Notes: generated from the letters alone by a model not told the origin. DNA of 64,000 nt from Scatosoma sp045660265 (GCA_045660265.1 JAZRDM010000005.1:1-64000), one strand, 5' to 3'. Counted from the first letter of the stretch, positions 8,234 through 17,248 are shown. Translations and numbers: made by a program.

Positions 8234-9748
8234 ATGAAAAAAACTATGAAAAAAATTGCTATCCTCGGTTTAACGTTAGCAATGACGAGCTGCGCGTTCA
8301 CCGCTTGCTCGCAAGAAGAAAAAACATATTCGATTAAAGTTACCTTACCCAACGGCACAGCTGCTTACGGTGCGCAAGTTATTTTGACGGGCGGCGAAGA
8401 AAAGTACACTGGTATCGTTGGCGAAGACGGCTATGCAACCATTACAGCGCCTGAATATACCTATGGGCTTTCCTTTAAGAAATTACCCGGCGCGTTTGTT
8501 CCCGCTGAATCCTATTCAACCAGCAGCGAAAATATAGAAGTTTCTTTAACGCTTGGCACGAAATTCTCCTCGTTTGCAAGCGGTACAGGTGAAATGTACA
8601 ACCGTTACCAAGCAGGCTATGGCACGTATAACGTTACGATTAACTCCGCAGAAGAAGAAGTGTTTATTGCACTTGACCCCGATTCTATGGGTACTTACGC
8701 ATTCTTTACGACTGGTAACGTAGACACCGTATTAAACGGCTACGACGCAAGCTTCGCAACTTGTTATGCAAACACTAGCAAAAATGCGGATAACATCTCG
8801 TCGAAAGATAAAAACTTCTATCAATCGTTTGAAATCGGCGAAGTGCACTACAACGAACAATGGCGTGAAACTATCGGCGTTATGGCAAGAAGCGAAAGCT
8901 ATCCCGTAACCTTCCAGCTTACGTTTATGAAAATCAGCGACTATTACACCCCGCCCGTAACGTACGATCAGGTTGTAATAGAAACGGAAGAGAATCTTAA
9001 AAAATATCCCAACGCAGCAAGCGGAAACAATTTAGTCGCCGTTGATTACAACGCAAACCTCGTTTATAACGAAACGGACGGTTTCTATCATATCAATAGC
9101 AAAGACGGCCCCGTTGTCGTTGTAAAATTGACCAGCAACCCTGAAAGATTGTTTAGCAACACCGAAGAAGACGAAGTAACCTTCCAAACGATTGCAAATC
9201 CCGAATACGAAGGTATCCCCTCTACGTTCTACCTTTCCGCAAAAGACGAAAACGGCAAATTGTATATCAAAGATTACAATAAGTTGATTACGGAAGTTTA
9301 TCCTCAATACGTAAACAACCACGGCGTTTACGGCTTAACGGAAGAATTAAAACAATTCCTTTATTCGTTTATCGTTGAACACAACAACGACATCAACGTA
9401 AGCGGTTCGGTTGCTAGAGAAAATCGTTGGTTGGCTCCTTGCTACTATTACGTACAACAAGACGGTTCGCAAGCGAAGCCTAACCTTATCAGCCAAGGTA
9501 ATTATTCGGTAATCGTTCCTTTCTATGAAGAAAGCGGTGCAAAATATTATAAAATCACCACCCCTGGCACGTATACGATTACGGCAGTAGGCAACGCTAA
9601 AATTCTCTATAAGGAAAATGGAGAAAACAAGTTTGCCGGATCGGAAGACGGCTTTACCATCACGGTAGAAGTTGGTGTGGACGGATTCACCTTCGGCTTA
9701 ACTTCATTCGACGGCGGTATGTCTTGGATTGATTTCACTATCGCATAA
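8234..9748 (+). CDS. Surface lipoprotein related to the C-terminal part of the upstream TlpA lipoprotein
   Basis: A 504-residue lipoprotein; the likely lipobox is FTAC (C25), with an alternative Cys at 20. Residues about 30-95 are a short beta domain like that in the upstream gene: a tandem of AYGAQVIL, GEDGYATI and a Y-LSFKKLPG ending. Residues about 260-500 parallel the last part of the upstream protein (ETDGFYHI, then a DGP motif, then LKQFLYSF and a YYY stretch). It lacks the thioredoxin domain, so it looks like a partial paralogue. RBS AAGGAGG; 12 bp from the upstream gene and followed by a terminator, so the two form an operon. No enzymatic motif was seen; binding or structural role inferred. 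Confidence 0.78.
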   Translation: MKKTMKKIAILGLTLAMTSCAFTACSQEEKTYSIKVTLPNGTAAYGAQVILTGGEEKYTGIVGEDGYATITAPEYTYGLSFKKLPGAFVPAESYSTSSENIEVSLTLGTKFSSFASGTGEMYNRYQAGYGTYNVTINSAEEEVFIALDPDSMGTYAFFTTGNVDTVLNGYDASFATCYANTSKNADNISSKDKNFYQSFEIGEVHYNEQWRETIGVMARSESYPVTFQLTFMKISDYYTPPVTYDQVVIETEENLKKYPNAASGNNLVAVDYNANLVYNETDGFYHINSKDGPVVVVKLTSNPERLFSNTEEDEVTFQTIANPEYEGIPSTFYLSAKDENGKLYIKDYNKLITEVYPQYVNNHGVYGLTEELKQFLYSFIVEHNNDINVSGSVARENRWLAPCYYYVQQDGSQAKPNLISQGNYSVIVPFYEESGAKYYKITTPGTYTITAVGNAKILYKENGENKFAGSEDGFTITVEVGVDGFTFGLTSFDGGMSWIDFTIA

Positions 9749-9766
9749 TTACAACCTACAAATGAA

Positions 9767-9795
9767 AAAGCTCCGATTTTTATCGGGGCTTTTTA
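9767..9795 (+). terminator. Intrinsic terminator after the two-lipoprotein operon
   Basis: Arms AAAGCTCCGAT (9767-9777) and ATCGGGGCTTT (9782-9792), loop TTTT, followed by more T, starting 18 bp after the stop codon at 9748. Confidence 0.85.
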
Positions 9796-9813
9796 TTTTT
9801 GTTATAAAAATAC

Positions 9814-9842
9814 TTGTGTTTTTTTGATAAAGATGATACAAT
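9814..9842 (+). promoter_or_regulatory. Promoter of the 130-aa lipoprotein
   Basis: TTGTGT (9814-9819), 17-bp spacer starting with six T, then TACAAT (9837-9842) preceded by TGA (extended -10). The block TTGTGTTTTTTT recurs at the promoter at 12942, which suggests shared control. Confidence 0.7.
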
Positions 9843-9883
9843 AAACATATAAACAATGAAAATTCTCTTGGAGGAATATTATT

Positions 9884-10276
9884 ATGAAAATGAAAAAATT
9901 TATCGCGCTTTGCCTTTCTTTCGTAGCGGCACTCGGTATAACCTTAGGGGCAGCGGCTTGCTCTGACGGCAACAGCGGTGAAAGCTCTTCCAGCGCAACG
10001 GAAAGCAGCGTTCCCGAAGGAATGGTAAAATTCGAATTTACGGTTGAATACGCAAACGGCGAAAAAAGAGCAAATACTATGATTATCCTTTGCAACGGCG
10101 ACAACTGTACCCCTTATACAACGGATGCCAACGGTTACGTTACCATGACGGTAGAAGATAAGGAAGGCTGGTATGCGCACGTGGAAGGCGTTTCGGGCTA
10201 TGAAGCACCTACCTTCTATGCAGACCAAGAAGTAAGCGATTCTTATACCTTCGTTTTAACCGAAAAAGCAAACTAA
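9884..10276 (+). CDS. Small surface lipoprotein with a prealbumin-like beta domain
   Basis: A 130-residue lipoprotein with lipobox GAAAC (C26), a Ser-rich linker and one beta domain (about 45-128). That domain matches the N-terminal domain of the two preceding lipoproteins: an initial FTVEYANG strand, a TTDANGYVTMTV strand like GADGKANISA and GEDGYATITA upstream, then a W/Y-xxxV-GVSGY ending. It therefore looks like that domain standing alone. It is transcribed singly, with its own promoter and a strong terminator. Function unknown; possibly a surface adhesive or a partner of the neighbouring redox proteins. Confidence 0.8.
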   Translation: MKMKKFIALCLSFVAALGITLGAAACSDGNSGESSSSATESSVPEGMVKFEFTVEYANGEKRANTMIILCNGDNCTPYTTDANGYVTMTVEDKEGWYAHVEGVSGYEAPTFYADQEVSDSYTFVLTEKAN

Positions 10277-10291
10277 TTTTATAAAAAAATT

Positions 10292-10322
10292 ACTCCGTTG
10301 AGCAAACGCTCAACGGAGTTTT
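10292..10322. terminator. Bidirectional terminator between convergent genes
   Basis: A perfect 12-bp inverted repeat (10292-10303 and 10308-10319, loop AAAC) is flanked by T on the plus side and by A (T on the minus strand) on the other. It can serve both the 130-aa lipoprotein and the minus-strand redox operon ending at 10343. Confidence 0.9.
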
Positions 10323-10342
10323 ATTTTGCTTATTTTCAACGA

Positions 10343-11983
10343 TTATTCGCTAAGCATAGGAACAATTAAGTCGATTAAATCTTGCGCGCTGTGGAAAGAT
10401 TTCGAGCTGTTATACAAAATCACCCCATCTTCGTCGATAATTACCGTCGTCGGCCAGCTGTTGACGCCACCGTACGTATTATAGACGTTCATTTCCGTTT
10501 CAGCCTGTACTGCGTCTTGCGCAAACGTAATTTCATAACCGCTGAATTTCTCTGCGATAAACGCATCTACGTCTTCCGTTACCGCCGTGCCGTGAATGGC
10601 AACCAAATTAACCTGATCTCCGTACTGGCTGTAGAATTCTTCGAAATAAGGCAATTCTGCTACGCAGGGCGTACACCACGTCGCCCAGAAGTTAACAACG
10701 GTCAGCTTATCCTTGTTTTCACTTAACGTGAAGTTTTCGTCGCTACCGTAGACATCTACGGTAAAATCGGGAGCGATACAGCCCACTTCGTAGCCTTCGC
10801 CTACTTCCGCGTCTTTATGAATAAAGTTATAATACACAAGCGAAGAAACAAGCACGACGCCCGCCGTTGCCCATGCAACGATTTCCAACGTCTTATTGCG
10901 TTTTTTCACTCTTTCCGCAACGGTGGGAACAACTTTTGCCGTAACCGCATTTTCTTGCATTTGAACGGGGGCCGGGTTGATTTCAACACTTGCTTGCATG
11001 CTTATATCTACATCTGCGCTTTCTTGCGTTTCTTCGGTAGTTCCCGTCTTTTTCAAGAATTCGGACAAGGGTTTGCTAAGGGGAGCAGGCGTATTGCAAT
11101 CGCTGCCCTTTAAGAACATTTCCGAGCCTTTCCAAACAATCGCTTTGGTGGGGCAAGCGGACATACATGCGCCGCAATGGATACATTCATGATCGCCTAC
11201 TTTGCGTACGTCCATCTTACAAGCGGAAATACAAAGGCCGCAATCCGTACATTTATCTTTGTCAATTTTGACGCCTATCATAGCGAGTTTACAGAAAAAT
11301 CCGTAAATTGCGCCGAGTGGGCAGAAGAAACGGCAGAAAAATCTAAAGAAGAAAATACTGCCAACGATAAACAACACAAGCAGGATAAATTTCCAAGTGA
11401 ATAATCCGCCGAGCAAAGTAAATAAATCGTCGTTGTTGGGGTTGGCAAGCAAACCGCCCGCACCTTCCGCCGTACCGACGGGACATATGTATTTACAAAA
11501 AGCAGGTACGGGAATCACCCCTGAATACATCAACGGAATTAACACTACAAAGACCGCTAAAATGACGTATTTAAGATAAGAAAGCACGTACGTTGCTTTG
11601 CTCTTTTTTACCTTGGGAGTTTTGATTTTATACAATAATTCCTGCGCGAGCCCTGCGGGACACAAGAATCCGCAAATCGTTCTGCCTAACGTTAACCCAA
11701 ACAAAATGATAATACCGAAAATATACGAAGGAACGGTTGTTTTAGACGCAGCCAACGCGTTTTGGAGAGAACCTAACGGACACGCTCCTACTGCGCCGGG
11801 ACAGGAATAACAGTTAAAGCCAGGCAAACAAAATTGCTTGCTTGCGCCTTGGTAGATATTCCCCGTAACGAAGCCCTTGATATTCGCGTTATATAATAGC
11901 GCGGCATATACTTGAATCAGACGTCGTTTGGTGGGCTTATGCTTGACAAACCAGTCTTTTATTTTTGCAAAAAAATTCTTCAT
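10343..11983 (-). CDS. NapH-like polyferredoxin membrane protein fused to a TlpA-type thioredoxin domain
   Basis: A 546-residue fusion. Residues about 20-240 resemble the membrane part of NapH/YccM/RdxA-like electron-transfer proteins: several spans and four Cys-Pro motifs (CPLG at 68-71, CGFLCPAG at 104-111, CKYICPVG at 163-170, CRFFCPLG at 217-224). Residues 245-277 hold two [4Fe-4S] sets, C245/C248/C251/C255 and C267/C270/C273/C277. After a charged linker comes a further membrane segment (about 367-386), then a TlpA/ResA domain (about 395-546) with active site C437-T-P-C440 and cis-Pro P511. The layout puts the thioredoxin domain outside and the clusters inside. It follows the CXXC membrane protein by one base. 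I infer electron transfer from cytoplasmic donors to external thiols. The fusion is unusual. Confidence 0.87.
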   Translation of the reverse strand: MKNFFAKIKDWFVKHKPTKRRLIQVYAALLYNANIKGFVTGNIYQGASKQFCLPGFNCYSCPGAVGACPLGSLQNALAASKTTVPSYIFGIIILFGLTLGRTICGFLCPAGLAQELLYKIKTPKVKKSKATYVLSYLKYVILAVFVVLIPLMYSGVIPVPAFCKYICPVGTAEGAGGLLANPNNDDLFTLLGGLFTWKFILLVLFIVGSIFFFRFFCRFFCPLGAIYGFFCKLAMIGVKIDKDKCTDCGLCISACKMDVRKVGDHECIHCGACMSACPTKAIVWKGSEMFLKGSDCNTPAPLSKPLSEFLKKTGTTEETQESADVDISMQASVEINPAPVQMQENAVTAKVVPTVAERVKKRNKTLEIVAWATAGVVLVSSLVYYNFIHKDAEVGEGYEVGCIAPDFTVDVYGSDENFTLSENKDKLTVVNFWATWCTPCVAELPYFEEFYSQYGDQVNLVAIHGTAVTEDVDAFIAEKFSGYEITFAQDAVQAETEMNVYNTYGGVNSWPTTVIIDEDGVILYNSSKSFHSAQDLIDLIVPMLSE

Positions 11984-11984
11984 A

Positions 11985-12788
11985 TTAACCCAACCCTATA
12001 CATTCGGTACAAATATTGATCGCTTTCACCAGCACGTCGTTTAAGCCGCCGTTGAAGATTCCTATCACAAACAGCGTGATACCTACCGCTATCAAACCGA
12101 TACGCACACCGAATACAACCTTTTTGTTTTCGAACAAAGGCGTTTTTTGCGTTTGCTCGACTGCTTTCTTTAAGTTTTTCGCATTTGCAGCCACCGCTTT
12201 TTTCATCAAAGCAAGCTGTTGTTGCAACGCATGATTTTCAAATACGAATACGCCAAGCGCGCAGCAATACGCGCCGATTGTCCAAGGCAATACCGTAAGC
12301 ACTGCCGCCGTTACTTCGCCGTTGATATTATCGGCTTTGAAATGAGCGGGATTTACCATATATACGGTGCAAACGATAACGCCAGCCAAGCATACCGCCG
12401 CGTAGGTAAGCCACGCAATCAAGCGATACATGCCCCATTTCTTCGATTGTTCTACCAACGTTTGACTTTCTTCCGCTAACGTATCAGGCAATCGGGATTG
12501 CAAGCTTTTAAGCGTTTTTTTACTGTCTTTTTCGGCATGCAATTTTTCTTCTTCGTCGGGATGAATATTCCAAACGACCAAACCGCCGATAATTGCTAAA
12601 ATCCATAAAACACACGGCGCAAGAATTTCCAACAGTTTCTCGCCCACAATTTCCCTTGTGAACAACTGCTCTGCGCCCGAATTATATACGATTAAAACCT
12701 GCGCGATAAACAACGCCGCAACCGCCGCCGTCAGCGCGCTAAACGCGATACCGTATATCAAACGCACCGTACGCATTTTTTCTTTCAT
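11985..12788 (-). CDS. Membrane protein with a C-terminal CXXC motif (CD1871A-like tail)
   Basis: A 267-residue protein with about five membrane spans, ending in KAINICTECIGLG (C260, C263). That tail is what I recall from the short CD1871A-family CXXC-motif proteins of Clostridia; here it closes a larger membrane protein. A CXXC next to a membrane span fits a thiol relay or a metal or cluster contact. The start at 12788 is chosen because AAGGAGAAGACTGT precedes it, and because a promoter at 12840-12869 lies between it and the next ATG upstream (12887). The NapH-TlpA fusion begins one base after its stop, so the two are probably partners. The role is inferred from context. Confidence 0.78.
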   Translation of the reverse strand: MKEKMRTVRLIYGIAFSALTAAVAALFIAQVLIVYNSGAEQLFTREIVGEKLLEILAPCVLWILAIIGGLVVWNIHPDEEEKLHAEKDSKKTLKSLQSRLPDTLAEESQTLVEQSKKWGMYRLIAWLTYAAVCLAGVIVCTVYMVNPAHFKADNINGEVTAAVLTVLPWTIGAYCCALGVFVFENHALQQQLALMKKAVAANAKNLKKAVEQTQKTPLFENKKVVFGVRIGLIAVGITLFVIGIFNGGLNDVLVKAINICTECIGLG

Positions 12789-12839
12789 ACAGTCTTCTCC
12801 TTTCCGCAACGCATAGTGCGGCATTTTATAAACACTTAC

Positions 12840-12869
12840 ATTATATACTAATCTTTCTATCCATGTCAA
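12840..12869 (-). promoter_or_regulatory. Promoter of the redox operon
   Basis: Minus strand: TTGACA (12864-12869), 18-bp spacer, TATAAT (12840-12845). It sets the first gene's start at 12788. Confidence 0.78.
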
Positions 12870-12904
12870 GCAATTTTTTTCTTTCACCCTCGCTTTTATG
12901 TGAA

Positions 12905-12932
12905 ATATCGATAAAAATATGCTTATCGATAT
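12905..12932. promoter_or_regulatory. Palindromic operator candidate between divergent promoters
   Basis: A perfect 10-bp inverted repeat, ATATCGATAA (12905-12914) and TTATCGATAT (12923-12932), with an 8-bp centre. Each arm holds the self-symmetric TATCGATA. It lies 9 bp upstream of the -35 of the 1348-aa lipoprotein gene and 35 bp upstream of the -35 of the redox operon, so one regulator could act on both. There is no T-run, so it is not a terminator. Confidence 0.55.
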
Positions 12933-12941
12933 AAAAAATCG

Positions 12942-12970
12942 TTGTGTTTTTTTATAAGATATTGTATAAT
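12942..12970 (+). promoter_or_regulatory. Promoter of the 1348-aa lipoprotein
   Basis: TTGTGT (12942-12947), 17-bp spacer beginning TTTTTT, then TATAAT (12965-12970). The first 12 bases are identical to the promoter at 9814. Confidence 0.75.
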
Positions 12971-13035
12971 GTTATATGGTCGAGAAATTCGATTTTTTGA
13001 ATTTGTAAAAAATCATCTTTACGGAGTAATAGAGA

Positions 13036-16000
13036 ATGAGAATGAAAAAACTTATACTTACTTTAGCTCTTGCAGGTTGTTGCGCCTTTGGCTTAGGATT
13101 GGCAGCTTGCGACGATACGCAAGACAGCTCGTCGTCCAGCTCGAGTTCTTCCACTCAAAGCAACTCTTCTAGCAGTGGCGTTACCGCAAGCTATACCGTT
13201 TCCTTTGCGCAAACGGAAGGCGTTAGCTTTATCAGCGAAACGCAAAACGGCGCGACGATTGATGCCGATGAAACGGTTACTTTCTCTTTAAAAGTTAACT
13301 CGTTTTACGAAGGGACCCCCGTTGTTACTGTAAACGATACAGCTTTAGAAGCAGATGAAAACGGAGAATACTCCTTTACCGTTAAGCAAAACTCTACGGT
13401 ACAAGTTAGCGGTATTCAAAGAGGGGTTGGCGATTTAACCGGCTCAGGCGCATCCGACGACGCATACGTTATCAACACCGTACAAGACCTTTTGTACATG
13501 GCTGACAGAATTAACGCCGGCGACTCTGCTTACACGGGCGCTTGCTATTATTTGGCAAACGATATCGACTGTAGGGATATCAACGGCAATGAAACAGAGC
13601 TTACCGTTATCGGCGACGGAAGCACGGATTTGTCCTTCTTTAGCGGGGTATTTAACGGAAACTTTAAAACGATTTCTAACTATAAAATCAACACTGTCAA
13701 CACCGCTTACGTTGGTTTATTTGGTTGGGTAGTTGCAGATTCTTCCAGTTCCGCTACTTCTGCTATCTACAACTTAACGTTGGAAGATTTTGAAATTACG
13801 GCGACTATGCAAGACGAAAGCATGTTCTGCGGTTCGCTTATCGGCTACTCTATCGGCGCATCCGTTTCTCAATGTAACGCTTACGGCGAACTTATGATCA
13901 ACGGCGATAAAGACTATTCGACGTATGCAGGCGGGTTAATCGGTTTGGCGCAAGCGGCATATTTAGAAGAGACAGAAAACTCGTATAACTCTTGCGTAGC
14001 ATACTGTATCACCGACGTAGAAGTTACGGCAGGTGCAGGTATTATCGTTGCGGCAGGCGGCTTGGTTGGTTATTCCTATTCTAACCATGCAGACGCAGTT
14101 ACCTATATCGTAAACAGCTACGCACTTGGCAACGTATCCGGCGCAATCCGCGCAGGCGGCTTGGTTGGTATTTTAGGTCAATACACGTCGGTAGCTTCGT
14201 GTTACTCGCTCGGCGACGTTTACGCGCAATCGACCTTGACGGACGATATGTACGATACTCTTCGCCTCGCTTACGCAGGCGGTTTGGTCGGCTACGGCGA
14301 AAACGACAGCGTTATCGCAGACAGCTTTGCCATTGGTGAAACGATTGCTTACGCAGCATTAGGCGACGAATATGCATTCGAAGGCAACGCCATTCTCGGC
14401 GGGAAAGACCCTACGGGCTATGTATCCGCACAATCGCAAGAATGTATCGTATTTAACAGCTACTATGCGTTAGGCGGCGTAAACGGCAACGTAGATTATA
14501 AGAGCGCAAGTTTCCAAACGAACAGCTTAAAACTCCCTGCATACGACTGGGTTATCGTAGAAGGCAGCTACCCCACCATCAACCGCGAATATAACGAAGC
14601 AACTGTGTTTGCTCTTACGCTTAATTTCGGCGACTACATGGTAAACAACGCAAATAAATACATCTTAGAATTACAATCGCACTTCCCTTTGGTTTATTTG
14701 CATTTAAGCGAAGATATCCCTGAATACATCAAGGCGGATAACGTAGGCGGCAGCGTGAATTCTTACGGCTACTTCTTCGACGAAGAACTTACCCTCCGCG
14801 TTCCCCGTTGCTTTGTTACGACGAGAGATATCACCGTATACGCAGGCTTTGCTGACAATACGGAAATCGCAGGTACGTATTATATCCAAACCACCGCTTC
14901 TAGAAACCCCGTAACGCTTACGTTAAATGTAGACGGTACGTTTGATTATTATGACGGCGGTTTAATCTCTTCTTCTTATTACGTATACGACGGTTCGACC
15001 GTTTTATTGCAAAGCGCAAGATTTGCTAGATATTTACCCGTTGCAAACGATATCGCGATTACTGAACTTGTTAACCGTTTCGGTTTCTACGATTTCATTG
15101 CAGACGTAAACGCAGACGGCAGCTTGTCCATTTGGGGCGGTTCGCACGACGTAGGCGAAAGCTCGGTTGTATACGAATATTATTACACGAAAGACAATGC
15201 CTTAATTGCAACGAAGACGGCTCCTACTGCAGCGCAAAACGCATTCGTTGGCGTATGGCACAGCGAACAAGCAATCGGCTATACCTTAACGTTTAACAAA
15301 AACGGAAACTTCGTTTATAACGGTAAAACAAACTCGAACGGCAATTATACGGTAGAAGGTAACGTAGCTACGCTTGGAAACGCTGGCACGGCAACTCTTG
15401 CAGACGGCGTGATTATGTTTAACGGTATCACCTTCTATAAAGAAAACAGCTTTAAGGGTTCTTGGATTAACTTCAATTCGAAAATCACTTTACACTTAAA
15501 TGGTATTACGACGGAAGGCTTTGGCCGCGGCGAACTTATCCACGGCGAAAATATTTCGTATAAAATTTTCTACGTTGCAGAAACGAACACTGCTTTGGAC
15601 GGCTACATTTCCCTTTACAGCGAAAATCAATTTATCGGTTGTTTGAAACTTGGTCAAAACGCAATCGGCGGATATTTCTATGATCCTGAGTTGCAAAATA
15701 TGGCACAAATGACCTTCCATATCTTCGACGCATTTGACGGGGATTGGATTAGCAACGATACGGCATTCTCGCTTGTAAACTTTAATGGTTTCGGCCATTA
15801 CAATGTGGACACCTGGGGTAAATTAGCAGAAAAAGGCCTCATCTCCATCAACGGTGAAACTGTAGAATACCACTTAACGAGCACATTTAACGGTTCGTTT
15901 ACGTATAACGGCGTAAACTATTCGATTGCATTAGACGTTGAATCGAATACTATTTCCGTAACGGAAGGCGACAACACGGTTACCTTAGAACGTAAAGACG

Positions 16001-17082
16001 CTTACGCAAACGTAACCTTGACGGACGATAACGGCACTCTTTACACCTTCGATGGCAGAGGCGCACTTGGTGAAAACAAAGGTACCATGACCATCACGAC
16101 GGCTGACGGCAGCATCTCTACCATCTCTTACACAGTTCTTACGGATGGTTCGCTTGCCCTTGCAAAAGATGAAAAAGTTGGTACTTTACAAGCTGGCACT
16201 AAATATTATGAATACACATTTGACGGCATCAGCACTTCGTTGAAGATTAAAAACTTCTTCTCTAACAACTGGGCTATAGCGCAAATGTATGCAATTTTAA
16301 GCGTTGGTTCCTTCGACTTACAAGGCAACGTAATTGCACAATATCCTCAAGCAAACGGCACGACGGGCGAAGTTACTTACTTAGAAGTAGCAGGTAAACT
16401 CATTGACGACGAAACGCTTGCATTGTATATCCCCGACGGCAACAAACAAACTACCCTTTACTTATTCGCAATCTCCGACGACGAAATTGCAATTTCCGCT
16501 TCGGAAACGCTTGCAAACGGCAACTACACCGTTGCTGCAGTTCAAGACGAACTCTTCGGTGTTTGGACAAACCGCGCAACTAGCACCATCTCCTTCTACT
16601 TCGAATTTGACGGGCTTGCAAATACTTCGAATACGACACCTACTGCAATTCAAACGAACAGTATCGGTAGCGGTTCGCAATCCTATTACTATTCGAGAAG
16701 AGATAACGGCGCAATTTTGATTTGGAGCGCGAACACTATCGGCGGTAAAACGTCTTACAGTATTATCGAATGGTGTGATACAAACGAAACAGGCGCGTAT
16801 ATCAACGCAGACGGCACAAAAGCGTTTAAGCTTGTAGAAGTTGACTCCCTCTATCAACTTACCGCTTATGCGGCAAACGGCGAAGAATGGCTCTTCGACG
16901 GCCAAGGCGGTATCGAAGTTTATAATAAGGACGGCGACGTAATTGCAACTTACACTTATAAAGTAACTAAATTTGACGACCGTAAATATACGGTTGAATT
17001 AACGGTTACCGACCAAGAAGGCAATGCAAAAGAAATGATCATCAATTACGGTGGCACAAAAGTTCTTATCGAATACGTTTAA
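13036..17082 (+). CDS. Large surface lipoprotein with GLUG-type and repeated lipocalin-like segments
   Basis: A 1348-residue lipoprotein: lipobox LAAC (C25), then a very Ser-rich spacer. Residues about 135-510 resemble GLUG-repeat beta-helix proteins, with recurring GGLIGLA, GGLVGYS, GGLVGIL and GGLVGYG. From about 610 to the end, beta-rich units recur with the pattern GxW-x-T-FxxNGxFxYNG, a YTVEG strand and an ADG-x-FNG strand, which resembles repeated lipocalin-like barrels. No catalytic motif was seen. The protein is built for surface binding; ligand unknown. It has its own promoter with an upstream palindrome and a terminator directly after the stop. The ATG at 13042 could be used instead of 13036. 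Confidence 0.82.
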   Translation: MRMKKLILTLALAGCCAFGLGLAACDDTQDSSSSSSSSSTQSNSSSSGVTASYTVSFAQTEGVSFISETQNGATIDADETVTFSLKVNSFYEGTPVVTVNDTALEADENGEYSFTVKQNSTVQVSGIQRGVGDLTGSGASDDAYVINTVQDLLYMADRINAGDSAYTGACYYLANDIDCRDINGNETELTVIGDGSTDLSFFSGVFNGNFKTISNYKINTVNTAYVGLFGWVVADSSSSATSAIYNLTLEDFEITATMQDESMFCGSLIGYSIGASVSQCNAYGELMINGDKDYSTYAGGLIGLAQAAYLEETENSYNSCVAYCITDVEVTAGAGIIVAAGGLVGYSYSNHADAVTYIVNSYALGNVSGAIRAGGLVGILGQYTSVASCYSLGDVYAQSTLTDDMYDTLRLAYAGGLVGYGENDSVIADSFAIGETIAYAALGDEYAFEGNAILGGKDPTGYVSAQSQECIVFNSYYALGGVNGNVDYKSASFQTNSLKLPAYDWVIVEGSYPTINREYNEATVFALTLNFGDYMVNNANKYILELQSHFPLVYLHLSEDIPEYIKADNVGGSVNSYGYFFDEELTLRVPRCFVTTRDITVYAGFADNTEIAGTYYIQTTASRNPVTLTLNVDGTFDYYDGGLISSSYYVYDGSTVLLQSARFARYLPVANDIAITELVNRFGFYDFIADVNADGSLSIWGGSHDVGESSVVYEYYYTKDNALIATKTAPTAAQNAFVGVWHSEQAIGYTLTFNKNGNFVYNGKTNSNGNYTVEGNVATLGNAGTATLADGVIMFNGITFYKENSFKGSWINFNSKITLHLNGITTEGFGRGELIHGENISYKIFYVAETNTALDGYISLYSENQFIGCLKLGQNAIGGYFYDPELQNMAQMTFHIFDAFDGDWISNDTAFSLVNFNGFGHYNVDTWGKLAEKGLISINGETVEYHLTSTFNGSFTYNGVNYSIALDVESNTISVTEGDNTVTLERKDAYANVTLTDDNGTLYTFDGRGALGENKGTMTITTADGSISTISYTVLTDGSLALAKDEKVGTLQAGTKYYEYTFDGISTSLKIKNFFSNNWAIAQMYAILSVGSFDLQGNVIAQYPQANGTTGEVTYLEVAGKLIDDETLALYIPDGNKQTTLYLFAISDDEIAISASETLANGNYTVAAVQDELFGVWTNRATSTISFYFEFDGLANTSNTTPTAIQTNSIGSGSQSYYYSRRDNGAILIWSANTIGGKTSYSIIEWCDTNETGAYINADGTKAFKLVEVDSLYQLTAYAANGEEWLFDGQGGIEVYNKDGDVIATYTYKVTKFDDRKYTVELTVTDQEGNAKEMIINYGGTKVLIEYV

Positions 17083-17090
17083 AACAACCA

Positions 17091-17128
17091 AAAACATTCC
17101 GCTTTAACAAGTTAAGGCGGAATGTTTT
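17091..17128 (+). terminator. Intrinsic terminator of the 1348-aa lipoprotein
   Basis: An 18-bp inverted repeat with one G-T pair (17091-17108 and 17111-17128) ending in GTTTTATTATT, 8 bp after the stop codon. Confidence 0.88.
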
Positions 17129-17248
17129 ATTATTCTTTCTTTAAAGGCGTTTGCTTTGCCCTATTTTTTATCGTATTGCGAAAGACGCATTCTTAGTCGA
17201 ATATAAATATCTTTTAAAATTAGGCTTTTTAAAAGTGTTTAAAGAAAC

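Noticed and set aside
12789..12887. Upstream start of the CXXC membrane protein at 12887.
   Set aside because: A consensus promoter (12840-12869) lies inside the extension, and a good RBS precedes the ATG at 12788.
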